6,979 nucleotides of DNA from Clostridia bacterium (GCA_017471125.1 JAFUWR010000315.1:1-6979); one strand, 5' to 3'. Counted from the stretch's first letter, positions 1 to 6,520 are shown. The notes: a model not told the origin generated them from the sequence alone. Numbers and translations are program-made.

Positions 1-111
1 CCGATCCGGGGCGCAGACCGTCACCCGATGGCCCGCCGCGATCAGCGCGTCGGCCAGGGCCCGCAGGCCCCGGGACTGGATGCCGTCGTCGTTGGTCAGC
101 AGGACGCGCAT
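1..111 (-). CDS. surE: 5'/3'-nucleotidase SurE, N-terminal fragment (gene runs off the window)
   Basis: Translation from the ATG at 111-109 gives 37 residues before the window edge. They begin MRVLLTNDDGIQSRGL and end VTVCAPDR. The NDDG motif near residue 7, with metal-binding Asp8 and Asp9, and the closing APDR are the hallmark start of SurE. In the known family this is a cytosolic, divalent-metal-dependent phosphatase that removes phosphate from nucleoside 5'/3'-monophosphates and is linked to nucleotide salvage and stationary-phase survival. Full SurE is about 250 aa, so roughly 85% of the gene is missing here. A ribosome-binding site AGAGGA (118-123, 6 nt before the ATG) lies inside the end of lysR, and the ATG shares one base with the lysR stop. 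The two genes are therefore almost certainly one transcript. Identification is confident; catalytic integrity beyond residue 37 cannot be judged. Confidence 0.93.
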   Translation of the reverse strand, partial: MRVLLTNDDGIQSRGLRALADALIAAGHRVTVCAPDR

Positions 112-113
112 CA
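109..113 (-). other. TGATG stop/start overlap between lysR and surE
   Basis: On the minus strand the lysR stop TGA (113-111) and the surE start ATG (111-109) share base 111. This 1-nt overlap is the classic arrangement for translational coupling by terminating ribosomes. It argues that the two proteins are made from one mRNA. Confidence 0.85.
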
Positions 114-1025
114 CTTTTCCTCTGTGCCGCGGTTGGCGCGGGCGGTCTCGCTGTAGATCTTGACGATGTCCTGCAGGATCTCCGGGTGGCGGAAGCTGTG
201 GTGGTAGAGTATGTTCATCTCCCGGATCATGCTCAGGTTCTCGATGGGCAGCACGGTCATCTTGCCCTTCTTCAATTCGTCCATGCACGCGCTGCGCGGC
301 AGGATGGACACGCCGTAGTTGCGGCGGATCAGGTCCTTGATGGTGGCGATGTTGTCCACCTCGAGGGTGACGTTGAACTCGTCGATGGAGATGTTGCGGC
401 TCTCGAGGTGCGCCCGGAACAGGTTGCGGGTGCCGGAATTGGGCAGGCGCAGTATGAGGCGCTCCTTCTTCAATTCGTCCAGCGTCACGATGCTCTGCTT
501 CGCCAGAGGGCTCTCGTTGGACACCGCGCAGACCAAAAAGTCCGTGTCCAGCATGATGGAGTTGATGGACGGGTCGGTCACCGCGCCCTCCACGATGGCG
601 ATGTCGATCTTGTAGGTCTTGAGCATCGCATAAAGATTATTTATGGTGTCGGTCTGGATGGTGATGCTGACGTTATCGTTCAGCTCCGCATACTTCGCCA
701 GCACCTCGGTGACGATGTTGCTCTCCGAGGTGTGGGTGACGCCCACCCGCAGGCGGCTGATGTTGCGCTTCTGGTCCACCAGGGCCTGCTTCAAATTGTC
801 GTAAAGCGAGGTCACCCTTTCAGCATATTGAATGACCAATTCGCCCTCGGGCGTGGGCCTGATCTTGCCGCCGGAGCGCACGAAAAGGGTGATGTTCAGC
901 TCCTTTTCGATCTGCTTGATGTGCTGGCTGACGGCAGGCTGCGTCAGCGCCAGCTGCTCCGCCGCGCGGGTATAGTTACCGGTCTCGAACACCTTCAGCA
1001 GTGTCAACAGCTTCACATCTATCAT
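111..1025 (-). CDS. LysR-family transcriptional regulator
   Basis: The protein is 304 aa from the chosen start, the usual LysR length. The N-terminal winged helix-turn-helix spans about residues 1-60, with the canonical pattern NYTRAAEQLALTQPAVSQHI (17-36) followed by IEKEL and LFVR. A linker helix runs to about residue 88. The periplasmic-binding-protein-like effector domain follows, containing LRLPNSGTRNLF, the loop that usually contacts the ligand, and NYGVSILP near the C-terminal subdomain. The effector is unknown; the overall pattern resembles the CysL/CbbR-like branch, but this is a weak impression. I chose ATG 1025 because GGAGG (1031-1035) sits 5 nt upstream. A GTG at 1046 in the same frame would add seven residues (MRLLEAA) but would overrun that ribosome-binding site. 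The gene has its own promoter and overlaps surE by one base, so surE is a plausible target or co-regulated partner. No divergent gene is present, unlike the usual LysR layout. Confidence 0.92.
   Translation of the reverse strand: MIDVKLLTLLKVFETGNYTRAAEQLALTQPAVSQHIKQIEKELNITLFVRSGGKIRPTPEGELVIQYAERVTSLYDNLKQALVDQKRNISRLRVGVTHTSESNIVTEVLAKYAELNDNVSITIQTDTINNLYAMLKTYKIDIAIVEGAVTDPSINSIMLDTDFLVCAVSNESPLAKQSIVTLDELKKERLILRLPNSGTRNLFRAHLESRNISIDEFNVTLEVDNIATIKDLIRRNYGVSILPRSACMDELKKGKMTVLPIENLSMIREMNILYHHSFRHPEILQDIVKIYSETARANRGTEEK
118..123 (-). promoter_or_regulatory. surE ribosome-binding site inside lysR
   Basis: Read on the minus strand, AGAGGA lies 6 nt before the surE ATG and within the last codons of lysR. 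It supports independent initiation or re-initiation of surE at this ATG. Confidence 0.7.
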
Positions 1026-1030
1026 GGCCG

Positions 1031-1035
1031 CCTCC
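1031..1035 (-). promoter_or_regulatory. lysR ribosome-binding site (decides the start)
   Basis: GGAGG on the minus strand lies 5 nt before the ATG at 1025-1023. Its position favours that ATG over the in-frame GTG at 1046-1044, which has no comparable upstream site. Confidence 0.8.
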
Positions 1036-1038
1036 AAT

Positions 1039-1066
1039 AATCGCACTTTATTAAGGTAACGCGATT
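1039..1066 (-). promoter_or_regulatory. Inverted repeat in the lysR leader
   Basis: AATCGC (1039-1044) and GCGATT (1061-1066) form a perfect 6-bp inverted repeat separated by 16 nt, just upstream of the lysR ribosome-binding site. It could be an autoregulatory operator half-site pair or a weak leader hairpin. It is short enough to arise by chance. Confidence 0.3.
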
Positions 1067-1092
1067 TATAACCGTTCTTTATTCACACCATC

Positions 1093-1121
1093 ATGATACC
1101 ATATATTCGAGAAAAATGCAA
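1093..1121 (-). promoter_or_regulatory. lysR-surE promoter (sigma-A type)
   Basis: On the minus strand a -35-like TTGCAT (1116-1121) is separated by 17 nt from TATCAT (1093-1098), which matches TATAAT at five of six positions. It is preceded by TG one base upstream, giving an extended -10 (TGGTATCAT). The surrounding 100 bp is markedly AT-rich compared with the rest of the window. Transcription would start near 1086, leaving a leader of about 60 nt before the lysR ATG. An 8-bp palindrome ATCATGAT (1090-1097) overlaps the -10 and could take part in regulator binding. Confidence 0.65.
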
Positions 1122-1169
1122 TACTTCATCCAAAATTTCATACGCATGATGTGATAGATTCAATTAACT

Positions 1170-1187
1170 CTTGTCCAAAAGGACAAG
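1170..1187 (-). other. Second hairpin overlapping the terminator
   Basis: CTTGTCC (1170-1176) and GGACAAG (1181-1187) form a perfect 7-bp stem around a 4-nt loop (UUUU in the minus-strand RNA). Bases 1184-1187 also belong to the terminator stem, so the two structures compete for those four bases. It may simply extend the terminator or protect the 3' end. Confidence 0.5.
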
Positions 1188-1210
1188 CCCCGCTGCGTCA
1201 GCGGGGCTTG
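1184..1210 (-). terminator. Terminator after the large secreted-protein gene
   Basis: A perfect 12-bp stem (CAAGCCCCGCTG paired with CAGCGGGGCTTG) with a 3-nt loop starts 13 nt after the TAA stop of the large gene. The minus-strand transcript continues TCCTTTTGGAC, a short, interrupted U-tract. This fits intrinsic termination of the large gene and insulates lysR, although the tail is weaker than a classic T-run. Confidence 0.75.
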
Positions 1211-1223
1211 TGGTGGCATTGTC

Positions 1224-4200
1224 TTACTGCCTGTGGGGCTTCATGATCTCCTCGACCTCGTCGGTCTTGTCCTGCTCCATCAGCAGGGACACGCCCTCGT
1301 CGTCCATCATGGCGAACTTATAGGTCTGCTGGAACTTGAGCTGGATGGTGGTGGCGCGCTCGGGCTCCCGGAACGTCACCTGCATGCCGCTCATGAGGCT
1401 GCCGGTATAGTCGCCGATCAGGTACTCGTTGGTGTCGGCGCGGAAGTACTCCACGGTCTGCTCCTGGGTATTGATGAGCCAGTACTGGTCGCCGGCGTTG
1501 GACTTGCGGGAGTAGGCGTAAGCGGGATCGGGGTCGGGGATGATCTCCACCTCGGGCTCCTCCTCGGCGATCTCCTCGACGGGCTCGACTTCCTCGGCCT
1601 CATCGGCGGGCGCTTCCTCGACGATCTCCTCCTCGGCGGGTTCCTCTTCGATGAGGTCCTCCTCGGGTTCGTCCTCGATGAACTCCTCCTCGGCCTCCTC
1701 GTCGCCGGTGTCCTCGGCCTCGAACTGCTCGTCGTCGGTCACGGCGTCATCCTCGAAGTCTTCCTCGTCGTCGACGATCTCCTCGTCCTCGGCAGGCTCC
1801 TCGTCGTCGATGTCTTCCTCGTCGTCCACGTAATCCTCGTCGTCCTCGTACTCGTCGTCCTCATCCTCGTCCTCGAGGGCCTCCATCACGATGGTGTACA
1901 GGCCGCTCTTGCCGGCGGGGAACCGGGTGTAGTACTGGTACTGGGTGTCGTCGGAGGTGTCCTCAAGGTACTGCACCAGCTCGGTCTCCACGGCGTCCTC
2001 ATCCGCGACGCTGGCGTCCTCGACGATGACGATGCCCCTGGCGTCCTCGGGCAGCTCGTTGACCAATTCCTCGTCGGGCAGGGTCAGGTCGCTGTACACG
2101 CGGATCTCCAGGTTCTCCAGCTTGTCCAGCATGGAGTAGAACACGGGCGCGGGCTTCAGCGGATCGGGCGTCGCGTCGATGTCCTCGATGCCCTCGGCGT
2201 CCTCGGGGGTCTCCTCGGCCTGGGCCGGGACGACGCCGGGCGCGTTGGGGGTGAGCACGGTCTCGAGCGTGCCGTTGACGGCGCTCAGGTCCACGCGGTA
2301 CATGGGCACCAGGGAGGCGTAGCCCTCCAGGGCCGCGGTCTCGCGCTCGGTGAGGTCGTCGGTCTCGATCTGCTTGATGGAGAACACGTAGTTGCTCACG
2401 CGGGCCATCTCGGGCGCGATGGGCAGGTCGTCCGCGGCCAGGGCGGGATCGCCGTCCATGGCGTCGGGCATGTCGTCCGCGTCGATGTCCTCGAGGGTCT
2501 CGCCGTCCTCCGCCTCGGCCTCGCCGGCGGCCTCGCCGTCAGCGTCGGCGTCCTCGGCGTCCGCGTAGGCGGTCTCGGGGGCGGGCTCGTCCTTCGGGGT
2601 GAAGGGGGCCAGGTCGATCTCGTTGGTGAGCTGGTCCAGCGGCACGCGCAGCTCCGCGCTCTCCAGCTGGTAGACCACCTCGACGAAGTGCTCCGCCTTG
2701 AGGGTCTCGATCTGGGTGGGCGTCAGCCTGAGCTGCAGGTCCTCGTACTTGTCGCGGCTCTCGTCGCTGGTCATGCTCAGCGGGATGTCGTCCGTATCGC
2801 GCACCGGCTCGGGGGTGATGACCAGGCGCATGTAGGTGATGGGGTTGCCCTGAGGATCGGTGGCCATGGTGTCGGCCAGCGGGAACACCTGGGCCTCCTC
2901 CGGGGTGATCTCGGGCTTCTCGTACTCGAAGGGACGCGGGCGGTTGTCCTCGCCGAAGAGGATGTAGCCCACCGGGACGCGCTTGTCGTCGAAGTCGATG
3001 ATCAGCTCGCCGATCTCGGCCTCCCGATCGTCCATCTCGTCCTCATCCTCCTCGTCGTCGCTGGAGGAGCTGCCGGAGCTTCCGCCACTGGAGCCGCTGT
3101 GGTCCTTCTTGATCTTGAAGCTCACGGTGCGGGTGCCGGTGTAGTTCCCGATGCCCGTGAGGGTCGCCAGGCCGGTGCCGTGCTTGGTGTTGTTGGAGAA
3201 GGCGACCTCGTAGTCGTCGTCCTCCTCGAGCGTCTTGGTGCCGTACTTGACGGTGATCTCGGGCTCGACGCCGTCGCTGTCCTCGGTGTACTCGGTCTTG
3301 TCCAGGGTGACGGTCACGTCGGCGGCGCTGATGGGCTTCGGGTTGATCATGAACACCGCGTCGTTGTCGGCGATCTCGACCTCATAGTTGCCGTTGTCGC
3401 CGTTGACCTTGAGGGTGCCCACGTCGTAGGCGTAGCCGTCCTCCTCCACGTCCTCGCCCTCGTCGCGGGAGAGGGAGCCGGTGACGGTATCGCCGGAGAG
3501 CAGGCCGCGCTCGGTGCCCTTGAAGTAGCTCGGGTCGGCGGTGCCGTAGATCTTGCTCTGGCCCTTGGCGGGGTAGATCACCAGCGTGCGCTTTTCGATC
3601 TCGCACTTCTCGATGGTGATGTCGTCGGCCTTGTAGTTGTACTGGGTGCTGGACTGGCTCAGCTCGAAGCTGACCTTGACGGTCTTGTCCGTGCCCACGG
3701 AGGAGCTGTTGTAGGCGGCCTTGATGCCCACGATCTTAACGCTGTCGCCGTCGGCCACGCCGGAGATATTGAAATCAGACGGCTTGAGGCTGACGTTGAC
3801 GGTCTTGTCGTAGATCTTGGACGGCTCGTGGCCGCTGATGATCTCGATGGTCACGGCCTTGGTGGTCTTGCCGGAATCGGAGATCTTGAAGGTATTGGTC
3901 CGGGTGCCGGTGAAGTTGCCCTTGCCGGTGATGGTCATGGTGGCGGTGCCGGCGTTTACATTGTTGGCATACGTCACGGTGTAGTCGCGGTCCTGCACCA
4001 GGGTCTTTGTCCCCAGCTTGAGGGTCACGGCGGGCTTCACGGCGGAGCCGGTGTGCTTCTGGGTCTCGATGTTCGCGGGGGTCTGGGTGACGGCGCTGTC
4101 GGTGATGCTCCGAGCGGTGATGGACGCGCCGGCCAGCTCCATGTCGTCGGCCACGTAGTCGTAGGCCGCGGAATCGGAGGCCAGGGTGAACTTGACGGTG

Positions 4201-6512
4201 ACGACCTTGTTCTCGCCCGCGTTGGCGTCGTCGTAGGTGGCCTCGATCTTCTCGATGGTCACAGTGTCGCCCGCGCCCACGGTGTCGGCCTTCACGGCGA
4301 AGTCGTCGACGGTCAGCGGCGCGGCGTCGGTGGCGTCGTAGACCTTGGTCAGCTTGGCGTCGTTCTTCATGTTGACGCTGACCTTCTTCTCCGCCTTGCC
4401 GGCCAGGATCTTGAACTCCTTGGTGACCTCGCCCTCGTAATTGCCGAAGCCCTCGACGGTGGCCCGGGCGGTGCCGACCTTGTCGTTGTCGGCGTAGGTG
4501 ACGAAATAGTCCTCGTCGGCCTTCAGCGTCTTGGTCCCCACCTTGACGGTGACCTCGGGCTCCACGTCCTCGCCGTCGTAGACCTGGTCGGCGATGTCCT
4601 CGACGTTCTCGAGGGTCAGCTTGACGGGGGTGATCTCCGCCTTTTCGATGGTGTACTGGCCGCCCTCCACGTAGTAGTTGTACTTCTCGCTGGTCTGGTC
4701 GATCTGGAGGTACACGGTGATGGTGGTGGTACCGGCGTCCTCCTGATTGAAGGTGGTGCCCGCGATGCCGGTGATGGTCACGGTGTCGGCGGCGTCCACG
4801 TTGCCCAGGGTGAAGTCGTCCTTGGTCAGGGCTGTGCCGATGGCGCGGGTGCCGTCGTAGACCTTGGTGATGGGCAGGGTCTTGTTCAGGGTGACGGTCA
4901 GCTTCCGGCCCTCCTTGCCGATGGCCTCGCCGCAGATGTCGCAGGTGCCGTCGGAGTCGGCGTCGGTGTGCTCGGTGATGTAGCCCGCCACGTCGCCGGT
5001 CTTTTCGCTGCTGGAATAGCAGCCGTAGATCTTGCCGTTGTTGACGACGGTGCCGCTGTTGATGAGCATGTTCTTGTTGACGATCACATGCCCCTCGGTC
5101 AGCGTCAGGGCACCGCCCTGGACGTCGATGTAGTTGAAGTTGTCGTCGTCCTCGATGGTGAAGTCGGTGTCCACGGTGACGCTGCCCGACACGGTCAGGG
5201 AGGCGATGTCCTTGGGCAGCTTCACGGTCGCTTCGCCGCGCCTGTAGGTGTTGGGCGCGGAGAGCACGATGTCGTCCTTGACATCGAGGGTGATAGCCAG
5301 GTCGTCGGACGCGCCGTCGAACACGTCGCCGGGCACGGTCTCCAGGGAATCCGGCAGGGTGACCCACCGCAGAGAGCCGCAGTTGGCGAACACGCCGTTG
5401 CCCAGCGCGGTGACGCCGTTGGCGATGGTCACGTCGGCCAGGTCCGGGTAGTCCGCGAAGGCGCGGTTGGCGATGTCCACCACGGGATAGCCGCTGATGT
5501 CCGAGGGCACGTTCAGCACGTCGCCGGAGGCCTTCCAGCCGGTGATGGTGACGGTCTGGTCCTTCTCGTTGATGATGAACTCGAATTCATCGTTCTGAAG
5601 CACGGAGAGCTGCTTGTCGGGCATCTCCACGTCGGAGCCCAGCAGGTAGCCCAAGTCGTCCTCGAGCTGGGCGATGAACATGAAGTCGCCCTCGTCGGCC
5701 TCGTCGTAGTCGTCGCAGACCCAGGTGACGGCCACCTGGCGCGTCTCGGAGGTCTCATAGCCCTCGAGGGTGGCGGTGACGGTGTCCGGCCAGCCCATGG
5801 CGGCGGCCACGTCGGCGGCCTTCTCGGCGGGCTTGGCGGTCACCATGTAGACGGCCTCCCCCGACGCGGCAAGCTCGCTGATGTAGCGCACGAAGATGGT
5901 GACGACGGGATAGTTGTCCTCCATCTCGTCCTCGTCGGCCTCGTACTTGCAGTCCTTGCCCAGCGCGGCGACGAAGGGGAACGCGCCGTACTCGCCGTCC
6001 TCGAAGTCCTCCTCGTCCTCAGGGGCCCAGGTGACGGACACGTCGGTGCGCTCGCCGTTGGACAGGGTGGCGGTCAGCGTCGTGGGCAGCACGGAGAGCA
6101 CCTGGGCGACGGTGGGCTTCTCGATCACCTCGTAGTACTCCTTGTCCGGCTCGTCCAGGTCGTAGATGACCAGGTCCTCGCCCACGGTGAGGTCGTCCGC
6201 GGCGGCCTCGAGGATGTCGCCGGACAGGTCGTCGGCCTCGACGACGCTCTCGTCCTCGTGATCGTCGACCACGACCTCGTACTCGTCCTCGTCGTCATAA
6301 TCGTTGTAGACGGGGGCGTCGTCGTAGTCGTCATAGTCGTCGTAGTCGTCCTCCGGCGATTCGACCTCCAGCTCGAATTCGACCTCGCCGTATTGCTCGA
6401 GATCGTCCTCGGCCAGGGCGATGGCGGAGAACATCGGGGTCAGCATGGCCACGATGACCAGCAGGGCCAGCAGGCCGCGCTTCGATCCACGCTTTCCTTG
6501 ATCGTTCCTCAT
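1224..6512 (-). CDS. Giant acidic secreted multidomain protein (BspA-LRR, YDG/MBG and Ig-like repeats, shared C-terminal module)
   Basis: The protein has 1762 aa, with ATG at 6512 and a GGGAGGA ribosome-binding site upstream. Residues 1-34 are a signal peptide with basic start, hydrophobic core and AxA-type site before EDD. Residues 52-98 are Asp/Glu-rich. Two Big_4-like Ig domains (about 128-208 and 222-306) carry TVTATL/LTATL and VTW motifs. BspA/LRR_5 repeats lie at about 309-400, then beta-rich sequence to 512 and DxDxDGxCDxC at 517-527. Next come YDG1 537-626, GNYTGT-type 629-703, YDG2 709-800, GNYTGT-type 803-878, YDG3 885-975, MBG 976-1059 and GNYTGT-type 1061-1136. A Ser/Gly/acidic linker (1138-1162), an unassigned part (1163-1545), an acidic stalk (1551-1660 is 63% Asp/Glu) and a C-terminal domain (1665-1762) complete it. 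No enzyme motif, LPXTG, SLH or C-terminal membrane helix is seen. I infer an extracellular adhesin or scaffold; the partner is unknown. Confidence 0.9.
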   Translation of the reverse strand: MRNDQGKRGSKRGLLALLVIVAMLTPMFSAIALAEDDLEQYGEVEFELEVESPEDDYDDYDDYDDAPVYNDYDDEDEYEVVVDDHEDESVVEADDLSGDILEAAADDLTVGEDLVIYDLDEPDKEYYEVIEKPTVAQVLSVLPTTLTATLSNGERTDVSVTWAPEDEEDFEDGEYGAFPFVAALGKDCKYEADEDEMEDNYPVVTIFVRYISELAASGEAVYMVTAKPAEKAADVAAAMGWPDTVTATLEGYETSETRQVAVTWVCDDYDEADEGDFMFIAQLEDDLGYLLGSDVEMPDKQLSVLQNDEFEFIINEKDQTVTITGWKASGDVLNVPSDISGYPVVDIANRAFADYPDLADVTIANGVTALGNGVFANCGSLRWVTLPDSLETVPGDVFDGASDDLAITLDVKDDIVLSAPNTYRRGEATVKLPKDIASLTVSGSVTVDTDFTIEDDDNFNYIDVQGGALTLTEGHVIVNKNMLINSGTVVNNGKIYGCYSSSEKTGDVAGYITEHTDADSDGTCDICGEAIGKEGRKLTVTLNKTLPITKVYDGTRAIGTALTKDDFTLGNVDAADTVTITGIAGTTFNQEDAGTTTITVYLQIDQTSEKYNYYVEGGQYTIEKAEITPVKLTLENVEDIADQVYDGEDVEPEVTVKVGTKTLKADEDYFVTYADNDKVGTARATVEGFGNYEGEVTKEFKILAGKAEKKVSVNMKNDAKLTKVYDATDAAPLTVDDFAVKADTVGAGDTVTIEKIEATYDDANAGENKVVTVKFTLASDSAAYDYVADDMELAGASITARSITDSAVTQTPANIETQKHTGSAVKPAVTLKLGTKTLVQDRDYTVTYANNVNAGTATMTITGKGNFTGTRTNTFKISDSGKTTKAVTIEIISGHEPSKIYDKTVNVSLKPSDFNISGVADGDSVKIVGIKAAYNSSSVGTDKTVKVSFELSQSSTQYNYKADDITIEKCEIEKRTLVIYPAKGQSKIYGTADPSYFKGTERGLLSGDTVTGSLSRDEGEDVEEDGYAYDVGTLKVNGDNGNYEVEIADNDAVFMINPKPISAADVTVTLDKTEYTEDSDGVEPEITVKYGTKTLEEDDDYEVAFSNNTKHGTGLATLTGIGNYTGTRTVSFKIKKDHSGSSGGSSGSSSSDDEEDEDEMDDREAEIGELIIDFDDKRVPVGYILFGEDNRPRPFEYEKPEITPEEAQVFPLADTMATDPQGNPITYMRLVITPEPVRDTDDIPLSMTSDESRDKYEDLQLRLTPTQIETLKAEHFVEVVYQLESAELRVPLDQLTNEIDLAPFTPKDEPAPETAYADAEDADADGEAAGEAEAEDGETLEDIDADDMPDAMDGDPALAADDLPIAPEMARVSNYVFSIKQIETDDLTERETAALEGYASLVPMYRVDLSAVNGTLETVLTPNAPGVVPAQAEETPEDAEGIEDIDATPDPLKPAPVFYSMLDKLENLEIRVYSDLTLPDEELVNELPEDARGIVIVEDASVADEDAVETELVQYLEDTSDDTQYQYYTRFPAGKSGLYTIVMEALEDEDEDDEYEDDEDYVDDEEDIDDEEPAEDEEIVDDEEDFEDDAVTDDEQFEAEDTGDEEAEEEFIEDEPEEDLIEEEPAEEEIVEEAPADEAEEVEPVEEIAEEEPEVEIIPDPDPAYAYSRKSNAGDQYWLINTQEQTVEYFRADTNEYLIGDYTGSLMSGMQVTFREPERATTIQLKFQQTYKFAMMDDEGVSLLMEQDKTDEVEEIMKPHRQ
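1227..1520 (-). repeat. Shared C-terminal module, copy in the large protein
   Basis: Residues 1665-1762 align without gaps to the end of the upstream paralog (6594-6887), with 64 of 98 identical by hand count. Conserved blocks are SRKSNAG, QYWL, TVEY, IGDYTGSLMSGM, VTFR, LKFQQTYKFA and LLMEQD. The DNA is also similar, including a 21-bp identical block within the segment coding for NAG to the start of the module. I do not recognise the family. Confidence 0.85.
1533..1877 (-). repeat. Low-complexity acidic stalk (Asp/Glu tract)
   Basis: Residues 1546-1660 are almost only Asp, Glu, Ala, Pro, Val and Ile; 69 of the last 110 are acidic. No Lys or Arg occurs from 1536 to 1668. The first half is Asp-rich and the second half Glu-rich with Pro/Ala. 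The DNA is a CTC/GTC-rich triplet stretch on the plus strand. It is probably an extended, highly charged tether before the C-terminal domain, possibly able to bind divalent cations. Confidence 0.85.
3105..4904 (-). repeat. Alternating YDG / GNYTGT-type domain array with one MBG insertion
   Basis: The encoded order is YDG1 (4635-4904), G1 (4404-4628), YDG2 (4113-4388), G2 (3879-4106), YDG3 (3588-3860), MBG (3336-3587), G3 (3105-3332). The YDG copies share YDG/YDA/YDK, then a DDF-like motif, then DTVTI or DSVKI, and end in a tyrosine-rich YNYY/YDYV/YNYK motif. The G copies share GTKTL, DxDYxVTY or its variant, and G(N)(Y/F)xG followed by F-K-I. The MBG domain has KIYGTADPSY and GDTVTGSLSRDEGE. 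These modules are typical beta-sandwich spacers of bacterial surface proteins. Confidence 0.8.
6318..6350 (-). repeat. 9-bp DDY minisatellite in the N-terminal acidic segment
   Basis: Residues 55-65 read DDYDDYDDYDD, encoded by near-identical tandem 9-bp units (plus strand GTAGTCGTC-like, one unit with ATAG). Gain or loss of units would stay in frame. It lies in the Asp/Glu/Tyr-rich region of residues 52-98. Confidence 0.8.
6411..6512 (-). other. Sec signal peptide of the large protein
   Basis: Residues 1-34 have a basic N-region (KR, SKR by residue 12), the hydrophobic core LLALLVIVAMLTPMF, and a cleavage-site-like ALA just before EDD. No lipobox Cys is present, so signal peptidase I is expected. 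Confidence 0.85.
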
Positions 6513-6520
6513 ATCACATT

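Noticed and set aside
186..1040. Plus-strand open frame opposite lysR
   Set aside because: The minus strand encodes a clear LysR protein. The plus-strand product is His/Val/Asp/Gln-rich with no recognisable domain and is a codon-register shadow.
1026..1046. Seven-residue upstream extension of LysR from a GTG start
   Set aside because: The GGAGG ribosome-binding site lies within this extension, correctly spaced for the ATG at 1025, and MIDVKLL is the normal LysR beginning.
1163..1170. Sortase or other wall-anchor signal search in the C-terminus of the large protein
   Set aside because: This entry concerns the search, not the listed bases. The last 100 residues contain no LPXTG, no hydrophobic helix and no terminal basic tail, so no known anchor is called.
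1533..1880. CTC/GTC triplet-rich stretch considered as a CRISPR-like or satellite array
   Set aside because: There is no repeat-spacer structure. It is simply Asp/Glu codons in frame.
3382..5367. Alternative-frame open stretches rich in Arg/His inside the large gene
   Set aside because: Their Arg/His/Gly-rich low-complexity composition is typical of frame-shifted GC-rich DNA, with no ribosome-binding site or domain support.
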